Source: Plotosus lineatus (Eukaryota > Chordata > Actinopteri > Siluriformes > Plotosidae). From it: a DNA stretch of 64,000 nt. Below are positions 23,640 to 36,300 of the stretch, in pieces (the stretch's first letter is position 1; each line of letters starts with the position of its first letter). The stretch spans positions 8,583,966-8,647,965 of the forward strand of contig CM045746.1 of the NCBI GenBank assembly GCA_024760905.1, in the 5' to 3' direction. The notes under the pieces were generated by a model. The model saw only the letters and a list, made by a program, of their open reading frames with translations. It was not told the DNA's origin and did not search any database. The translations under genes and the position numbers were made by a program.

Positions 23640-24240
23640 AGATTCTCAATCAAAATAATATTTACAATAGATTGGTATGTTGTTTTCACATCTTCATCCC
23701 AGTTGTTTCTCTTCCTGTCTTCGATCTGAATGAAACGTGCATTTATTTAAGAGCTAATGGTTTGTTTAATTCGTGTCTCAGACTAACTGTACATAAGAAC
23801 AGATTGAACGTTGCTCCCAATCTGGCTGAGACGAAACATAAACAATGCAGGGGAGCTCAAAGCCTGGGACGCAATCACTTTAAGATCAAAATTAAATGTT
23901 AACAGGATTTCTAGCATGCTTCATTCAATTAACATCAATAAAGCTGCTTGTGGCTTTCGCTGAGGGGAAATGAAAGTGCTATTACGCTCTAATACTCCAA
24001 AATTAATAGTATACATTATTTACACTCCTGTCATCCTGAATGTTTTGCTGAAGAGCAGAAGAAATATTCGATTCGAGTTTAATCTATTCGAAACCCCATT
24101 GGTTTAAACAGAATAAGGAATTGAAAGTAGAGCGAGAAATCACAAAAATGCTATGATGCTCTGATCTTAATGTATCTTTGATTTCGGGATACGTATGTTC
24201 AGATAGGATGATCAGGACTGCGTGATAAGAAATGGAGGTT
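23640..24240. other. unique AT-rich block, possible non-coding element
   Basis: Free of recognised repeats, with segments such as aacaatgcaggggagctcaa, gcttcattcaattaacatca and taaagctgcttgtggctttc. Composition suggests selection rather than transposon decay, but this cannot be tested here. Confidence 0.25.
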
Positions 24241-24349
24241 TATTACACAATACAGTACTGTACTGTACATCAGCATACAGTGTCTACACTTAGTACTTCT
24301 GTATCATATACATTATTTATAACTCACATACACATATCCATGTAGGTCC

Positions 24350-24387
<38 letters not shown>

Positions 24388-24744
24388 AATAATAATATTA
24401 TATCATGTTTGGAAAATACTTGTTTGTGATTAGCTGGCAGGTGCCGCCATAATATAGACTTGAATCAATGCTCAGGGTATATACCATCGTAAAATGTAGT
24501 GTAGTGAAGTATAGTGAAACTACAGCGGTGATAAACAGGACATGGTTAGGTGAGTCCTGTATTTGCACCATGGCACAGTAGAGCAGGGGGAAGTGCTGCT
24601 ACCTCATAGCTCCAGAATCGCTGCTTTATAACGAACAAAGGATATCCCAGTGTTCTCCGAAAAGGGAATACAACATATCCCAGTTTTCACAAGATAAGAA
24701 GTGTTTACAAAACAGGGAATTTGTTTATTTATTATATCCTAATT

Positions 24745-24930
24745 CTCACTGTGTACGGCGTGAGGTTCATGTAAAAGCACAATTGCTGACTTTCGAAAAG
24801 AATTACTGCAAAGCCGTCAGCGTCTTTCCGCCCTGCAATGGCCTGGAGAGCTGTCCAGGGTGTACTCTGCCCTTGGCCTGAGTCAGCTGGGATGGGCGCC
24901 AGCCTCCCCGCAACCCTAATTATGATTAAG
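24745..24930 (+). mobile_element. SINE family 1, 5' truncated
   Basis: Starts in the body (ctgtgtacggcgtgaggttc) and ends in the L2-like tail (aaccctaattatgattaagc). A hAT end begins immediately after at 24932. Confidence 0.78.
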
Positions 24931-24931
24931 C

Positions 24932-25177
24932 CAGTGCTTCTCAAATAATGGGGCATGCCCTCCGGTGTGACTCCAGGGAGAGATGACCATGGGGAACATG
25001 CTTTTCTGGAATTGTGTACGAGAATCAAGTGTAATTGCACTTCCACTCCACTAGTTGGCAGTGGCGCGCTCATTGTCGCGCTATGGTGTAGCGGTTTTTC
25101 GCACAAGAAAACAATATGAAGTGCAGTCAACAACTCTTCAAGAAACAACAAGAGAAAGGTGGAGAGAGACGGAGATA
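24932..25177 (+). mobile_element. hAT 5' end fragment, same family as 6938-7508
   Basis: Starts cagtgcttctcaaata and follows the 6938 copy through MKCSQQLFKKQQEK. It is cut at 25177 by a Tigger-like element starting tacagtggtacctc. Its 3' terminal repeat was not found. It abuts the tail of a SINE (24745-24930). Confidence 0.75.
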
Positions 25178-25420
25178 CAGTGGTACCTCAACTTATGATA
25201 GTCCCAGCAAACGAAAAATCCAGGTTCCGAAAAAGATTTTCCAAAATTTTTTGTCTCTGTATACGAAACAAGTTCTCCTTAAGAAATGCACCAAACGCGC
25301 CATTCAAACATTAAAATGCGCCATTCAAACAATGCACAAGCTGCTGTTCCATTGCCATCTTCCAACATCCCACCCAACTGGCCTCCCATTGGCTAGGAGG
25401 GATGACGCAGCTCCCTCCCA
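25178..25420. mobile_element. Tigger-like 5' end fragment
   Basis: Starts cagtggtacctcaacttatg after TA and contains gcgccattcaaac twice and ctggcctcccattggct, blocks shared with the 14634 and 61316 families. The right end is missing. Confidence 0.7.
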
Positions 25421-25424
25421 TACT

Positions 25425-25592
25425 GTGCATGTTTTTTTGGACTGTGGGAGGAAACGAGAGTACCCGGATGAAACCCACACAAGCACAGAGAGAACATGCA
25501 AACAACACAGAAACGCCTGAGCTGGGAATTAAACCCAGGGCCTTCTTGCAGTAAGGCAAACGTGCGAACCACTACACCACCATGCTACCTAA
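25425..25592 (-). mobile_element. tRNA-derived SINE-like repeat, family 4
   Basis: On the plus strand it reads ggactgtgggaggaaacgag, agaacatgcaaacaacac and ggaattaaacccaggg, ending in a tRNA-like head complement (accactacaccaccatgc). This is a very common fish repeat layout. It follows a truncated Tigger-like end at 25178. Confidence 0.72.
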
Positions 25593-26489
25593 AAATATTT
25601 CTCACATTGATTTAACTGGGTTCTCTTTATCTTCTTTTAGGACTTGTGTGAAATCACACACACCTACCTTAAACACCTACACATGAAATGTATCATGGGA
25701 TATCATTCCATTAATCAAGCCAGTCTGCATACAGTAGGTAGAATGCGGGCACAACCCAACTAATAAAACAAGCATCGTTCTGAAATGTGCACTAATGAGT
25801 CTGCATGCCACATCACACACCTCCAGACTGCAAATGTGGGAAATGCAGAAGGACAGAAAAGTACATTTGGGCCGCTGGTGATTTATCGCACTGCATGTAA
25901 ACATTACACTGTAAACACGTACAAATGAAACCCGAGTTCGAACATTTCAATTCATCACACAGAGTCATGGCCTCGGGCAAAGCATCCCGCCTCTCACAAC
26001 ATGCCTCTCTATCTGATCATCAGCTGAAGTAATAGTTCAGATTAACCAGGAAGCAACGATGCGTAATTATCCACAGGATACACGTCAACACTGGCAATGA
26101 CGGATTTCTTTCTTGCTCCCAGATGCCGTGCCGTGCATTCGGATCGCATTCACTAGTTGGCATTACAGATGAGTGCAGGCAATGTGACTTCAGAACTTTG
26201 TGATATTTCATCAGGGTGGGTGTCGAGGCCTTGAATAACAATGAACCTACAGGCTTTTAACGTCAATACCAATTAATCTACAGGTAACAGACTCTGCTAT
26301 AAAAAAAAAAAAAAAAAAAAAATGAAGAGACAGTATACACAGGTGACAATGTTGCTCCTAAATAAGCAGAACTGCCCTGGTGTGAATGTCAGCCCTCTCT
26401 GATAGGACTTAGAGGCTTAAGGGTGGGAATAATATATTAATAAAATAAAATAATATACGCATTAAACGTAATAAGCACAAAGACTCATT

Positions 26490-26602
26490 CGTTCATTTTC
26501 TGAACTGCTTAATCCTAATTAGGGTTGCGGGGAGGCTGGCGCCCATCTCATCCGACTCTGGGTGAGGGTGAGGTACACCCTGGATAGCTCGCCAGGCCAA
26601 TT
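26490..26602 (-). mobile_element. SINE family 1, 3' end fragment
   Basis: The complement of the L2-like tail starts at 26493 (ttcattttctgaactgctta) and the body piece ends at about 26602 (agctcgccaggcca). Confidence 0.75.
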
Positions 26603-27381
26603 AAACATTAACAATTAAACATTAAAAAGTAACGCATAAGATATAAATAAAATATAAATCCACACATACAGACACGTGTGCACGCACTCAGATGCGCACC
26701 TCACAAAAATGTAACTTGTTTTGTGGTTGTTTAGGGTTTTGTTTTTTTTTTGGGGGGGGGGGGGGTACATAGTGGTTAGGGTGCTGCACTCATGATCGGG
26801 AGGTTGTGAGTTCAAATCCCAGTTAGACCCTCACTGTGCTAAGACCCATGGGCAAGGTCTAACCACAAGTGTGCCTCTGTTCACCCAGCAGTATAAATGG
26901 GTACCAGTAAAAATATACTGGGAAGGTAACCTGCGATGGCCTAGCGTCCCATCCAGGACGAGTTGAACTCCTGGAAGCGTCACGCTACAGAAACCAGGAA
27001 TAAGCACCGACCTGATGAGCCACTAGGCTCGGGTGTAAAAAGCCCATATGTGTACATATATAATATCAATAAATACCTATTCAATGCTATAAATGCTTGT
27101 AATAACAATTAAACATTAATGCATAAGATGTAAATAAAATATAAATACAGACGCGTGCTCAGATGCACACCTCACAAAAATGTGACTAGTTTTGATGGCG
27201 GATTGGAGTTGTTTTGTTGTTGGGTTTTTTTCATAATTGGCCTTGTTTTTGTGGCATTTTCCTTAACTTTCCCCCTATTCTTCCTTAATTTCCTTTTTTT
27301 AATTCGATGAATGTTTCAAAAAAAGTGTGATGCACTGAAACCGCATGAAATGAAGCGCAAAGTAACGAGGGATCCCTGTAC
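26590..27381 (-). mobile_element. TIR element copy with a SINE inside
   Basis: The right end, taacgagggatccctgta (27363-27381), and interior (ttaaacattaatgcataag, acagacgcgtgctcagatgc) match the families at 49914-53193 and 61093-62960. Part of the interior occurs twice (26596-26710 and 27090-27190), flanking the SINE at 26768-27050. Confidence 0.65.
26768..27050 (+). mobile_element. tRNA-derived SINE, family 2
   Basis: A-box-like agtggttagggtgc at 26770, B box gagttcaaatccc at 26808, then a non-tRNA body ending gatgagccactaggctcggg. A G-run at 26752-26765 precedes it. It lies inside a TIR element. Confidence 0.75.
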
Positions 27382-28204
27382 ATCATTGCTAATTACCTAT
27401 TAACTTAGCAATAGCGACCTTAAAGCTACCAAACGAAAGCAGTGCAATAAGTAGTTTGTACAAAAAACTTGTTGGTGTTGTTGCTAAGATGGAGAATCTG
27501 TTGACGCAGTGTTTTTTGTGTAATCAAAGGTGAATATATCGTCATGTGATGAGTCAGTCGTTTTCTCATGCTGTGCTCATCGAATTCATAAGGAATTCGT
27601 AACTCTGATGTGAGACTGTCCTCGTCTCTTGCTTCCATCTCATATTCATCATATCTCAACTAAATTACATTCGATCCAACTCTCTGTTCATATTCTCGTC
27701 ACCACACCACTATAAACGGTCCGGTTCGAACCCGTACCCCTGCTGGGGATCAAAATATCGTTCTGATCTTACAGCCAATCAGAACAGCACACACGTTTGG
27801 TTGACAGCTAATTATGTATGTCTGTATGTTTCATTGTCTTTAGTGTTATTAATACCATTACTACACTAATAGAAGCTGTCAGAGGCGTGTTCAAATAAGA
27901 TCATCTCGCTTTCACATTCACATCCCATAATGCCTTGCAGCAGCTCCCCGGTGTTGTGAACTCACTGGGTTGTAGAGACTTCTGCATGCTCTGGCTGTCA
28001 GATTGTCTCAGACATGATGACACACTGAAGTAGAAGAACAAGAGGGAAAAAGTCTTTCTCACACACAGACACCCACCACAGTTATGTATTTCATATATTT
28101 CTAATTATCTCATAAATATAAAAAAGGCACAAAACTTGAAATAATCAGAAAGGAAACAACAGGAAATGGCATAAAAAAGAAGAGAAAACTAGAGGAAAAA
28201 CAGA
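27382..28204. other. no recognised feature; klhl5 downstream region
   Basis: Unique sequence. A short segment at 27700-27760 (ggttcgaacccgtacccc) looks like a piece of a SINE head. No coding exon of a neighbour gene was found. Confidence 0.4.
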
Positions 28205-28760
28205 GGTACACACGTCCCTCCATCCATCACTCAACCATTCAACACATTCATTTCCACTGATTTTTCAACTAATCCCTCCATCCATTTCGCTTTATTTTTC
28301 ATCCCATGTTCCCCCTCACCATTTCTTCATCTCTTTATATTTTTCCATCCATTCATCTTTTTTTCTTATTCATCAATCCATCCATTTTTAATCACACACT
28401 TCTCCCCAAACATTCATCCCATTCCTTCTGGCTGTTCAGCCATATAGTCCTCCTTCAATCCATCCATCTTCATCGCATGGTCCCCCCCATCCATTTCTCG
28501 CATTTATTTTGGTCATTATCATCCCTACAATCATGCATTCATTCATTCATCTATCCCTCTATCCATCCCACCTCCATCCATTCATCAATTCTGTTCATTC
28601 ATCAATCCATCCACCATCCACTCATTTCTCCCATTACTTGTATCTTCTCATCCAGCTTCATCGAATAGTTCTCCCAACCCTCTCCAAGATTCCTTTTTCC
28701 ACATCCAGTCATCCATCTACCATCATCCAATGGTTCTCCCACTGATTCTACTCATCCATC
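28205..28760. repeat. degenerate (ATCC/ATTC)n tetranucleotide region
   Basis: Imperfect catcc and cattc units fill about 550 bases downstream of klhl5. Long open frames here are artefacts of the repeat. TTTATT copies (AATAAA in the klhl5 sense) at about 28793-28815 are candidate poly(A) signals but cannot be separated from the background. Confidence 0.75.
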
Positions 28761-29010
28761 AAGCCATCTATCTTAATGCTCTTTTTCCTTTCCTTTATTC
28801 ATTCTACCATTTATTTACCATTAACGATCAACACATGTTTATGTCTTCTATCATGAATATAGACTCATCCTTCCTTCTATCACTCAACCATACCTCAGTT
28901 CAGTCTCTCATTGCTTGTTTTCTCACACCAAGAAATCAGCAAAGGGAAAAAAGGAATCGGAGATGTGATAAGAGTGGCTGAGTGAAACAAATTATCTCTG
29001 AACATCATGG

Positions 29011-29013
<3 letters not shown>

Positions 29014-29084
<71 letters not shown>
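29014..29084. repeat. (GT)35 tract in the klhl5 3' UTR region
   Basis: A pure dinucleotide run. In the klhl5 transcript it is (CA)n, starting about 95 bases after the stop codon. Confidence 0.95.
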
Positions 29085-29088
<4 letters not shown>

Positions 29089-29178
29089 TGCTCAGTTCAT
29101 CTGTCTCCATGTCCAATAGAAAGCTACAAGACCACTGTACAAGAATCACCACGGTAACAGTCCTCAGGGGGCGGAGCA

Positions 29179-29235
29179 TCACAGTTTGACAGCAACCACA
29201 CAGGCTCCGGCTCGACCCAAGCATAATGGTGCCAC
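29179..29235 (-). CDS. klhl5: klhl5 terminal coding exon w10 with stop codon
   Basis: Acceptor tgttgtag; 18 codons reading [18 protein letters not shown], then TGA at 29181-29179. This closes the sixth kelch blade by supplying the strand that pairs with the first repeat, and it matches the conserved KLHL5 C-terminus. A (GT)24 tract sits about five bases upstream of the acceptor AG, and a long (CA)n tract lies about 95 bases downstream of the stop in the transcript. Confidence 0.9.
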   Translation of the reverse strand: MAPLCLGRAGACVVAVKL

Positions 29236-29239
29236 CTAC

Positions 29240-29291
<52 letters not shown>

Positions 29292-30295
29292 AATTATATT
29301 TTTTTCTTTTTTTAGTTCTGCAGCAAACATGGGCTAAAAGACAAACCAGTTTCTCTTTATTGTAAATAAACACACACACATTTACATACATACATGATGT
29401 TCGGTGATATTAAACCTTAAAAGCAAAACCAATATTAATTACTTTCTATTTCTCTTCCACAGTTTGAAATAAATATGAACAACATTTGTACATTTTCACC
29501 AGAATTGGACGTTTCTATGGTAACCACTTTAATATTATACAGTTTATTGCATGTGTGTGTGTTTACAATAAAGAAAGAGATTTTTTCACCACTTAAATAC
29601 AACAGTTTAATTACTTTAATAATTCACAACTACAAATATTAAAATTTACTAAACACTCAATTCTAAATAAAAAAATCAAACATGGCATGGTTAAAAAAGA
29701 TCAGACAGACGAGGGACACAGACAGACGTAGGACACAGAAGGACGGTGTGAAAGACAGACAGACAAATAGACAGACCTGAGTCCACTCATTGGTCTGAGG
29801 GTCGTATGCTTCCACTGTGTTCAGATAGACCTGTCCGTCGTACCCTCCCACAGCGTACAGGCGGTCCCCAAGTAAACACACTCCCACGGCATCCCTGCTA
29901 ACGCTCATCGAGGCCACCGCTGTCCACGTGTCCGTCTTCGGATCGTACCTGAAAAAACGGGTAGAGCTTCAATCACACCAAAATTGAGCAACACTTTCCA
30001 TATACTAGGGAATAAACCAAGTGGTGGATCACAGGCCTCTGCATGACCTTTGACCCCCTCACCTCTCAACGCAGTCCGAGAGTCGGGATGCGAGGCTGGA
30101 TGCGGGGGCATCATGTCCACCAATGGCATACAGAAGGCCATTCCAGGTCGCCACGCCAACACCGCCTCTACGCTTGGCCATTGGAGAGCAGGCGCTCCAT
30201 TTATTAGTGTGAGGATCAAAACACTCAACAGATTTCAGACATGAGCTGCCATCCCTCCCGCCGACTGCATACAACCTACAGACAGAGAGACAGAC

Positions 30296-30344
<49 letters not shown>

Positions 30345-33300
30345 AAATATATGAAAAAAAATGAAAAAGTGCAGTGTAAAATTTTAACCCCACACACTTG
30401 CTGTTAAGCACTGCAACGCCCACTGTGCTCCGGGGCGTGGCCATGGAGGAAACAAAACTCCATTGCCTCGCCTGAGGATCCCAGCGTTCCACTGTGCTCA
30501 GATAACTCCACCCATCATGACCTCCTACTGCATACATGGGGCCCTCCAACACTGCTACACCTACACACACACACACACACACGAATCCTCACGCTTCTGT
30601 AACACATACTGAATCAGTGTGAAAGGTCAGAGTTTGGTGTCTCACCGAGGCCATGACGGTGCGTAGCCATGGGAGGCATGACGCTCCACGTGTTGCTGCG
30701 TGGGTTGTAGCACTCTACTGTGTTGAGGGTTTTGAGGCCATCACGGCCACCCACCACAAAAAGGCGGTGGTCAATGACAGCAACTCCAAACTGTAGTCTT
30801 CTCCCACTCAGTACACCCACCTGCCGCCAGGTGTCCCTCCTCACACAGTATTGCTCCATACTTGTGGCTCCTAAGGGGATAACCGTGTCTCAGTGTGCTG
30901 TGTTGATATTTTAAGTGCATTAGAAACAAGTCATACAACTAAAGTTAACCCTTGGTGGCGTCCATGCCCCCAACGGCAAACAGCGTCCCCACAGTCGCCT
31001 TTCGAGGCCGTGTCCTTGGGCTTTGCAACAGCGGTCGACGCTCTGGTAGAAGGTGGTACTTCATCGCCTCCATGACTAAGCGCTGGCACTCTACACTGTC
31101 CCTTAGCAGCGGGTTGGCCTCCATGTCTGCTAAATACTAAAAAAAAAACAAAAAAAAAACAAAAAGGCATTACGTGGAAACCCTGAACAAACAGTCCTCA
31201 TTTCAAATTCTGATGTGAACTGGTTTCCTAAAACACCAACAGAAACCTTCCCCAAACAAACTAAGGATTTTCTGCGTAGTCATACAATATTGAGGGCAGC
31301 CGGAAGCCTAATGGTTAGAGAAGCTGCTTTGGGACTGAAAGGTCACTGGTTTGATTCCCAAACCAGCAGTAAAAATGTGTGGCGGTGGGGGAGTGAGCAG
31401 AACCGTCTCTTCCTCCACATAAATGGCTGAAGTGCCCTTGAGCAAAGCACCAAACCCCCAACTACTCTCCAGGCACCAAATGTGTATGGCAGCCCATGCT
31501 CTGTGTGTGTGTGTGTGTGTGTGTATGTGTGTGTGTGTGTGTGTATGTGTGTGTGTGAGACAAGTTTGTGTATACAGTGGAACACAATTTGTTCCAAAAA
31601 TATGGTCGATTACCGATTTGTTCGAGAAGTGAAACAATATTGCCATCAGAAATAGTTAAAAGTCGATTAATGTGTTCATATGAATGTTTACTTCCATCAA
31701 TACAGTTTTATATACTTTGAAAATGAGTTGAATTTATGAAACATCAATATAGAATGCATCCATTAATGTACAAAAGAGCAGAACATAATACATAATAATT
31801 AACCTGAATCTTCTTCTTTTCCTTTCGGCTGTTCCCTTCAGGGGTCGCCACAGCAAATCATCTGCCTCCATCTCACCCTGTCCTCTGCATCTTCTTCTCT
31901 TACATCAACGACCTTCATGTCCTCCTTCACCACATCCATAAATCTCTTCTTTGGTCTTCCTCTAGGCCTTCTGCCTGGTAGTTCCAACCTCAGCATCCTA
32001 CTACCAATATATTCACTATCCCTCTTCTGTACGTGTCCAAACCATCTCAATCTAGCCTCTCTGACTTTGTCTCCAATACCTCTAACATGTGCTGTACCTC
32101 TGATGCACTCATTCCTGATCCTGTCCATCTTCGTTACTCCCAAAGAGAACCTCAACATTTTCATCTCTGCTACCTCCAGCTCTGCCTCCTGTCTTTTCAA
32201 AAGTGCCACTGTTTCTAAACCATACAACATCGTTGGCCTCAACCCCGTCTTGTACACTTTTTCTTTCATTCTTGCCGATACCTTCCTATCACACATCACA
32301 CAGGACACTTTTCTCCAACCATTCCAACCTGACTGCACACACTTCACCTCTTTTCCACACTCTCCATTGCTCTGGATGATTGAGCCTAATAATAATAATT
32401 GAGGAGTATTTAAAATCCTCCACCTTCTTTATCTCTGCTCCCTGTAACCTTACTGAGGCTAACCTTCATTCCTCTCCTTTCCAGGGCATACCTACACCTC
32501 TCTAGATTTTCCTGAACTTGTTCTCTGCTCTCACTACAGATCACGATCTCATCTGCAAACATCATAGTCCATGGAGATTCTTGTCTAACCTCGTCTGTCA
32601 GCCTGTCCATCACCATAGCAAACAAGAAGGGGCTCAGAGCTGATCCTTGATGCAGTCCCACCTCAACCTTGAATTCTTCGGTCATGCCGACAGCACATCT
32701 CACCACTGTCTTACATCTCTCATACATGTCCTGCACCACTCTAACATACTTCTCTGCCACTCCAGACTTCCTCATGCAAGACCACAGCTGTTCTCTCGGT
32801 ACCCTGTCATATGCTTTCTCCAGATCCACAAAGGCACAGTGCTCCCTCTGAACTTCTCTGTACTTCTCTATTAACATCCTCAAAGCAAACACTGCATCTG
32901 TGGTGCTCTTTCTTGGCATGAAACCAAACTGTTGTTCACAAATGCTGACCCTTAGTCTAGCTTCCACTATTCTTTCCCATAACTTCATCGTATGGCTCAT
33001 CAACTTTATCTCTCTGTAGTTGCCACAACTCTGCACGTCTCCCTTGTTCTTAAAAATGGGCACCAGCACACTTCCTCCATTCCTCTGGCATCTGCTCACT
33101 CTCTAAGACTTTGTTGAGTGTTGTTGTCAGAAAATCAACTGCTACCTCTCCTAAACACTTCCATACCTCCACAGGTATGTCATCAGGACCGACTGCCTTT
33201 TCACTCTTCATCCTCTTCAATGCCCTCGTCACTTCACCCTTACTAATCTTTGCTACTTTCTGGTCCTCAACGGTCACCGCTTCTTCTCTTTTCTCTCTGT

Positions 33301-36300
33301 CATTTCCCTCATTCATCAGCTCTTCAAAGTACTCTTTCCATCTTCCCAACACACTTCTGTCATCAGTCAATACATTTCCCTCTCTGTCCTTAATCACTCT
33401 AACTTGCTGCACGTCATTCCAATGTCTATTTCTCTGCAGCGCCAACCTGTATAATTCATTTTCTACCTCCTTACTGTCCAATCTAGCATACAAGTTATCA
33501 TACGCCCTCTGTTTGGCCTTTGACACCGCTATCTTCGCCTTACGCTGTGTCTCCCTGTACTCCTGTTTACTCTCTTCGGTCCTCTCAATGTCCCACTTCT
33601 TCTTAGCTAACCTCTTCCTTTGTACACACTCCTGCACTTCCTCATTCCACCACCAAGTCTCCTTATCTACTTTCCTTCCAGAGAACACACCAAGTACTCT
33701 CCTACCTGCTTCCCTGATCACATTTGCTGTGGTTGTCCAGTCATCTGGAAGCACTTCCTGACCACCCAAAGCCTATTTCAACTCCTCCTTGAAGACAGCA
33801 TGACACTCTTCCTTTATCAGCTTCCACCACTTTGTCTTCTGCTCTGTATTTGAATTCCTCACCATCAGCATTGTTCTGCACACCACCATCTTATGCTGTT
33901 TGGCAACACTCTCACCCACGACTACTTTGCAGTCACTGACTTCTTTCTTTCAAATTGCATCATCTACACAAGATGTAGTCTACCTGTGTGCTCCTACCTC
34001 CGCTTTTATAAGTCAACCTATGCTCCTGTCTCTTCTGGAAGAAAGTATTCACCACAGCCATTTCCATCCTTTTTTGCAAAATATATCAACATCTGTCCTT
34101 CTGTGTTCCTGTCCTGGATAGCAAACCTGCCCATCACTTCCTCGTCCCCTCTGTTGCCTGTACCAAAATGTCCATTGAAGTCTGCACCAATGACCACTCT
34201 TTCACCTCTGGGGGTACTCTGAATCACTTCATCTAACTCACTCCAGAATCTCTCCTTCTCTTCTAGCTTACATCCTGATTGTGGGGCATAAGCACTAACA
34301 ACATTGAAAATCACGCCTTCAATATCTAACTTGAGACTCATCACTCTGTCTGACACTCTTTTCACATCTAGAACATTCCTGACAAACCCCTCCTTCAAGA
34401 TAACTCCTGCTCCATTTTTTTCCCATCCACACCATGATAAAACAGCTTAAACCCTGCTCCTGACCTTCTAGCATTGCTACCTTTCCACCTAGTCTCCTGA
34501 ATACACAGTATGTCCACCTTCCTCCTCTGCATCATGTCAGCCAACTCTCTACCTTTTTCTGTCATAGTTCCAACATTCCAAGTCCCTACTCTCAGTCCTA
34601 GGCTCATGCTTTTCCTCTTTTCTCTCCACCTACGGACACGCCTCCCGCCTCTCCTTCGACCAACAGTAGTCCAATTTCCACCAGCACCCTGATGGTGGTC
34701 GTTTTTAACCCGGGCCTTGACTGATCCAGTATGGCGGTAATATTTGTGATTTGCATATATTATCTGGCTCAGGTTTTACACCTGATGCCCTTCCTGACGC
34801 AATCCTCTGCAATTATCCGGGCTTGGGACCGGCATGAGGGGGAACACTGGCTTGTGCCCCCCTCACAGCTGCATTAATTAACCTGATTATATACCAATAT
34901 GTACCTTTCTGGTTGTGATGTGTCAGCGTATGTGGATGGATGGGGCGGGAGAGATGGGGGCGGGTTATTGCTTTGTGGGGGCGTGGCGGTTTTTCCCTTC
35001 TCTGTCTCTTGGTCACAGTTGATTCATTCACGTTCTCACGACTTTTCTCTTTTCCTTTTCTGTAGAATTACTGCTGCTTTTCTTAGAACTCGAGGTTAAG
35101 GGTTAATGTAGTCATAATGTAATGAATAAACACAATACACAGTATGAGACTCTCTCATTGGCTGTTCAAAGTACTGTAAACTGAGCAGCATTCAACACAC
35201 TTGGCTCTGCTCCATTCGAACTCGGATCATTTGTTCGAACAGCAAGGCATGTTTTCCTCATATTTTTTGATCGAACTCCGATTTATTTGATTAAAGAGTT
35301 GTTAGACCACCAAGGTTCCAACTGTACAGTATTTGTTATTATTTCAGATGTTTGTGTATATATTTTAACCGTTTAAAATGATATTTGAATAAATTTGAAT
35401 TGATAAATGTCATTTTTTAAATTAAGTTTTATTTGATCAGGAAAGAATTAAATTGTTCAATAAATCTATGAACTTTAAATCTTTCAGACTTTCTGATTTC
35501 ATTCCTGGTTGAAATTCTTTACCATTTCAACACTGCAGTGTTCATTAAATCCAATGGTGCTACAGCATTCATAAACCCATCTCACACCACACTGTCTGAC
35601 TCAGCTCTCTAACCATCCAGCTTCTCCTTCATCCTCTTCTCTTCCATCTCCATCTTCTCGCCCATCCGCATTGTCTCCTTCAGTCCTATCTTCTCCATCC
35701 ATCACAGCTTCTCTGTCTGCTTTACCTTCTCTCCTCTTACCTTTTCTTAAAAAACAAAAAAGCAAACATTTTGCTGTAAAGCCGCACCATGGCAGTGTTC
35801 CCGAATCCAATCTGTCAAAGTCATCGAGGTAATATTGTATCTCATCAATGAGGTGGCGGAGCAGGCCGCGGGCTGAGAGGAGGGAAAGAAAATCCTCCTT
35901 TCCACACAGAGGATGAAAGAAGCCGTGATTTCCATTTAGATTGAATGAAACGGGCGCGGCTAAATCAATGCCTCGCTCAAAATAGATCTGCATATCATCT
36001 CTGCTGCTTCCTGCTCAACTGCAGTTGAACAGATAGTTACAATTTTATGAGAGGCAAGAGTTTATAGTCAGAAGAAACTGACAGGACCATTCAAACAGTT
36101 CAAATTGTTACATTACAACAAAGTTCACATATGGAACAAGCTTCTCCAGAAATAGAAGTTACTAAGAAAAAGTTTCTCCTCATTTATTTTAATAGGCACA
36201 TCCCCCAAGGCCTCAGTGTGTGTGTGTGTGTGTGTGTGTGTATAGAAACGGGTAGATGAATCCACAGAGGAGTTGTTGAAGCTTTCGGCGGATTGTGTGG

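Larger units (their letters stand above)
31575..35324. mobile_element. Tigger-like TIR element hosting RTE copy D
   Basis: Left end cagtggaacacaatttg (31575) after TA; right end the complement of aaggttccaactg (35324) before TA. Between the ends and the RTE are unalignable A/T-rich bases and, at 35180-35300, gaactcggatcatttgttcg and related Tigger end repeats. Length without the RTE is about 670 bp. Confidence 0.78.

Noticed and set aside
1..28000. neighbouring gene wdr19 downstream of klhl5 (as in human)
   Set aside because: No exon resembling WDR19 or any other host gene was seen in the left 28 kb.
28306..28981. long plus-strand frames rich in His, Ser and Pro
   Set aside because: They are translations of a degenerate ATCC/ATTC tetranucleotide repeat.
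35601..35993. extra klhl5 exon on the minus strand
   Set aside because: No phase-compatible splice sites, and no match to the klhl5 protein between exons w4 and w5, which already join perfectly.
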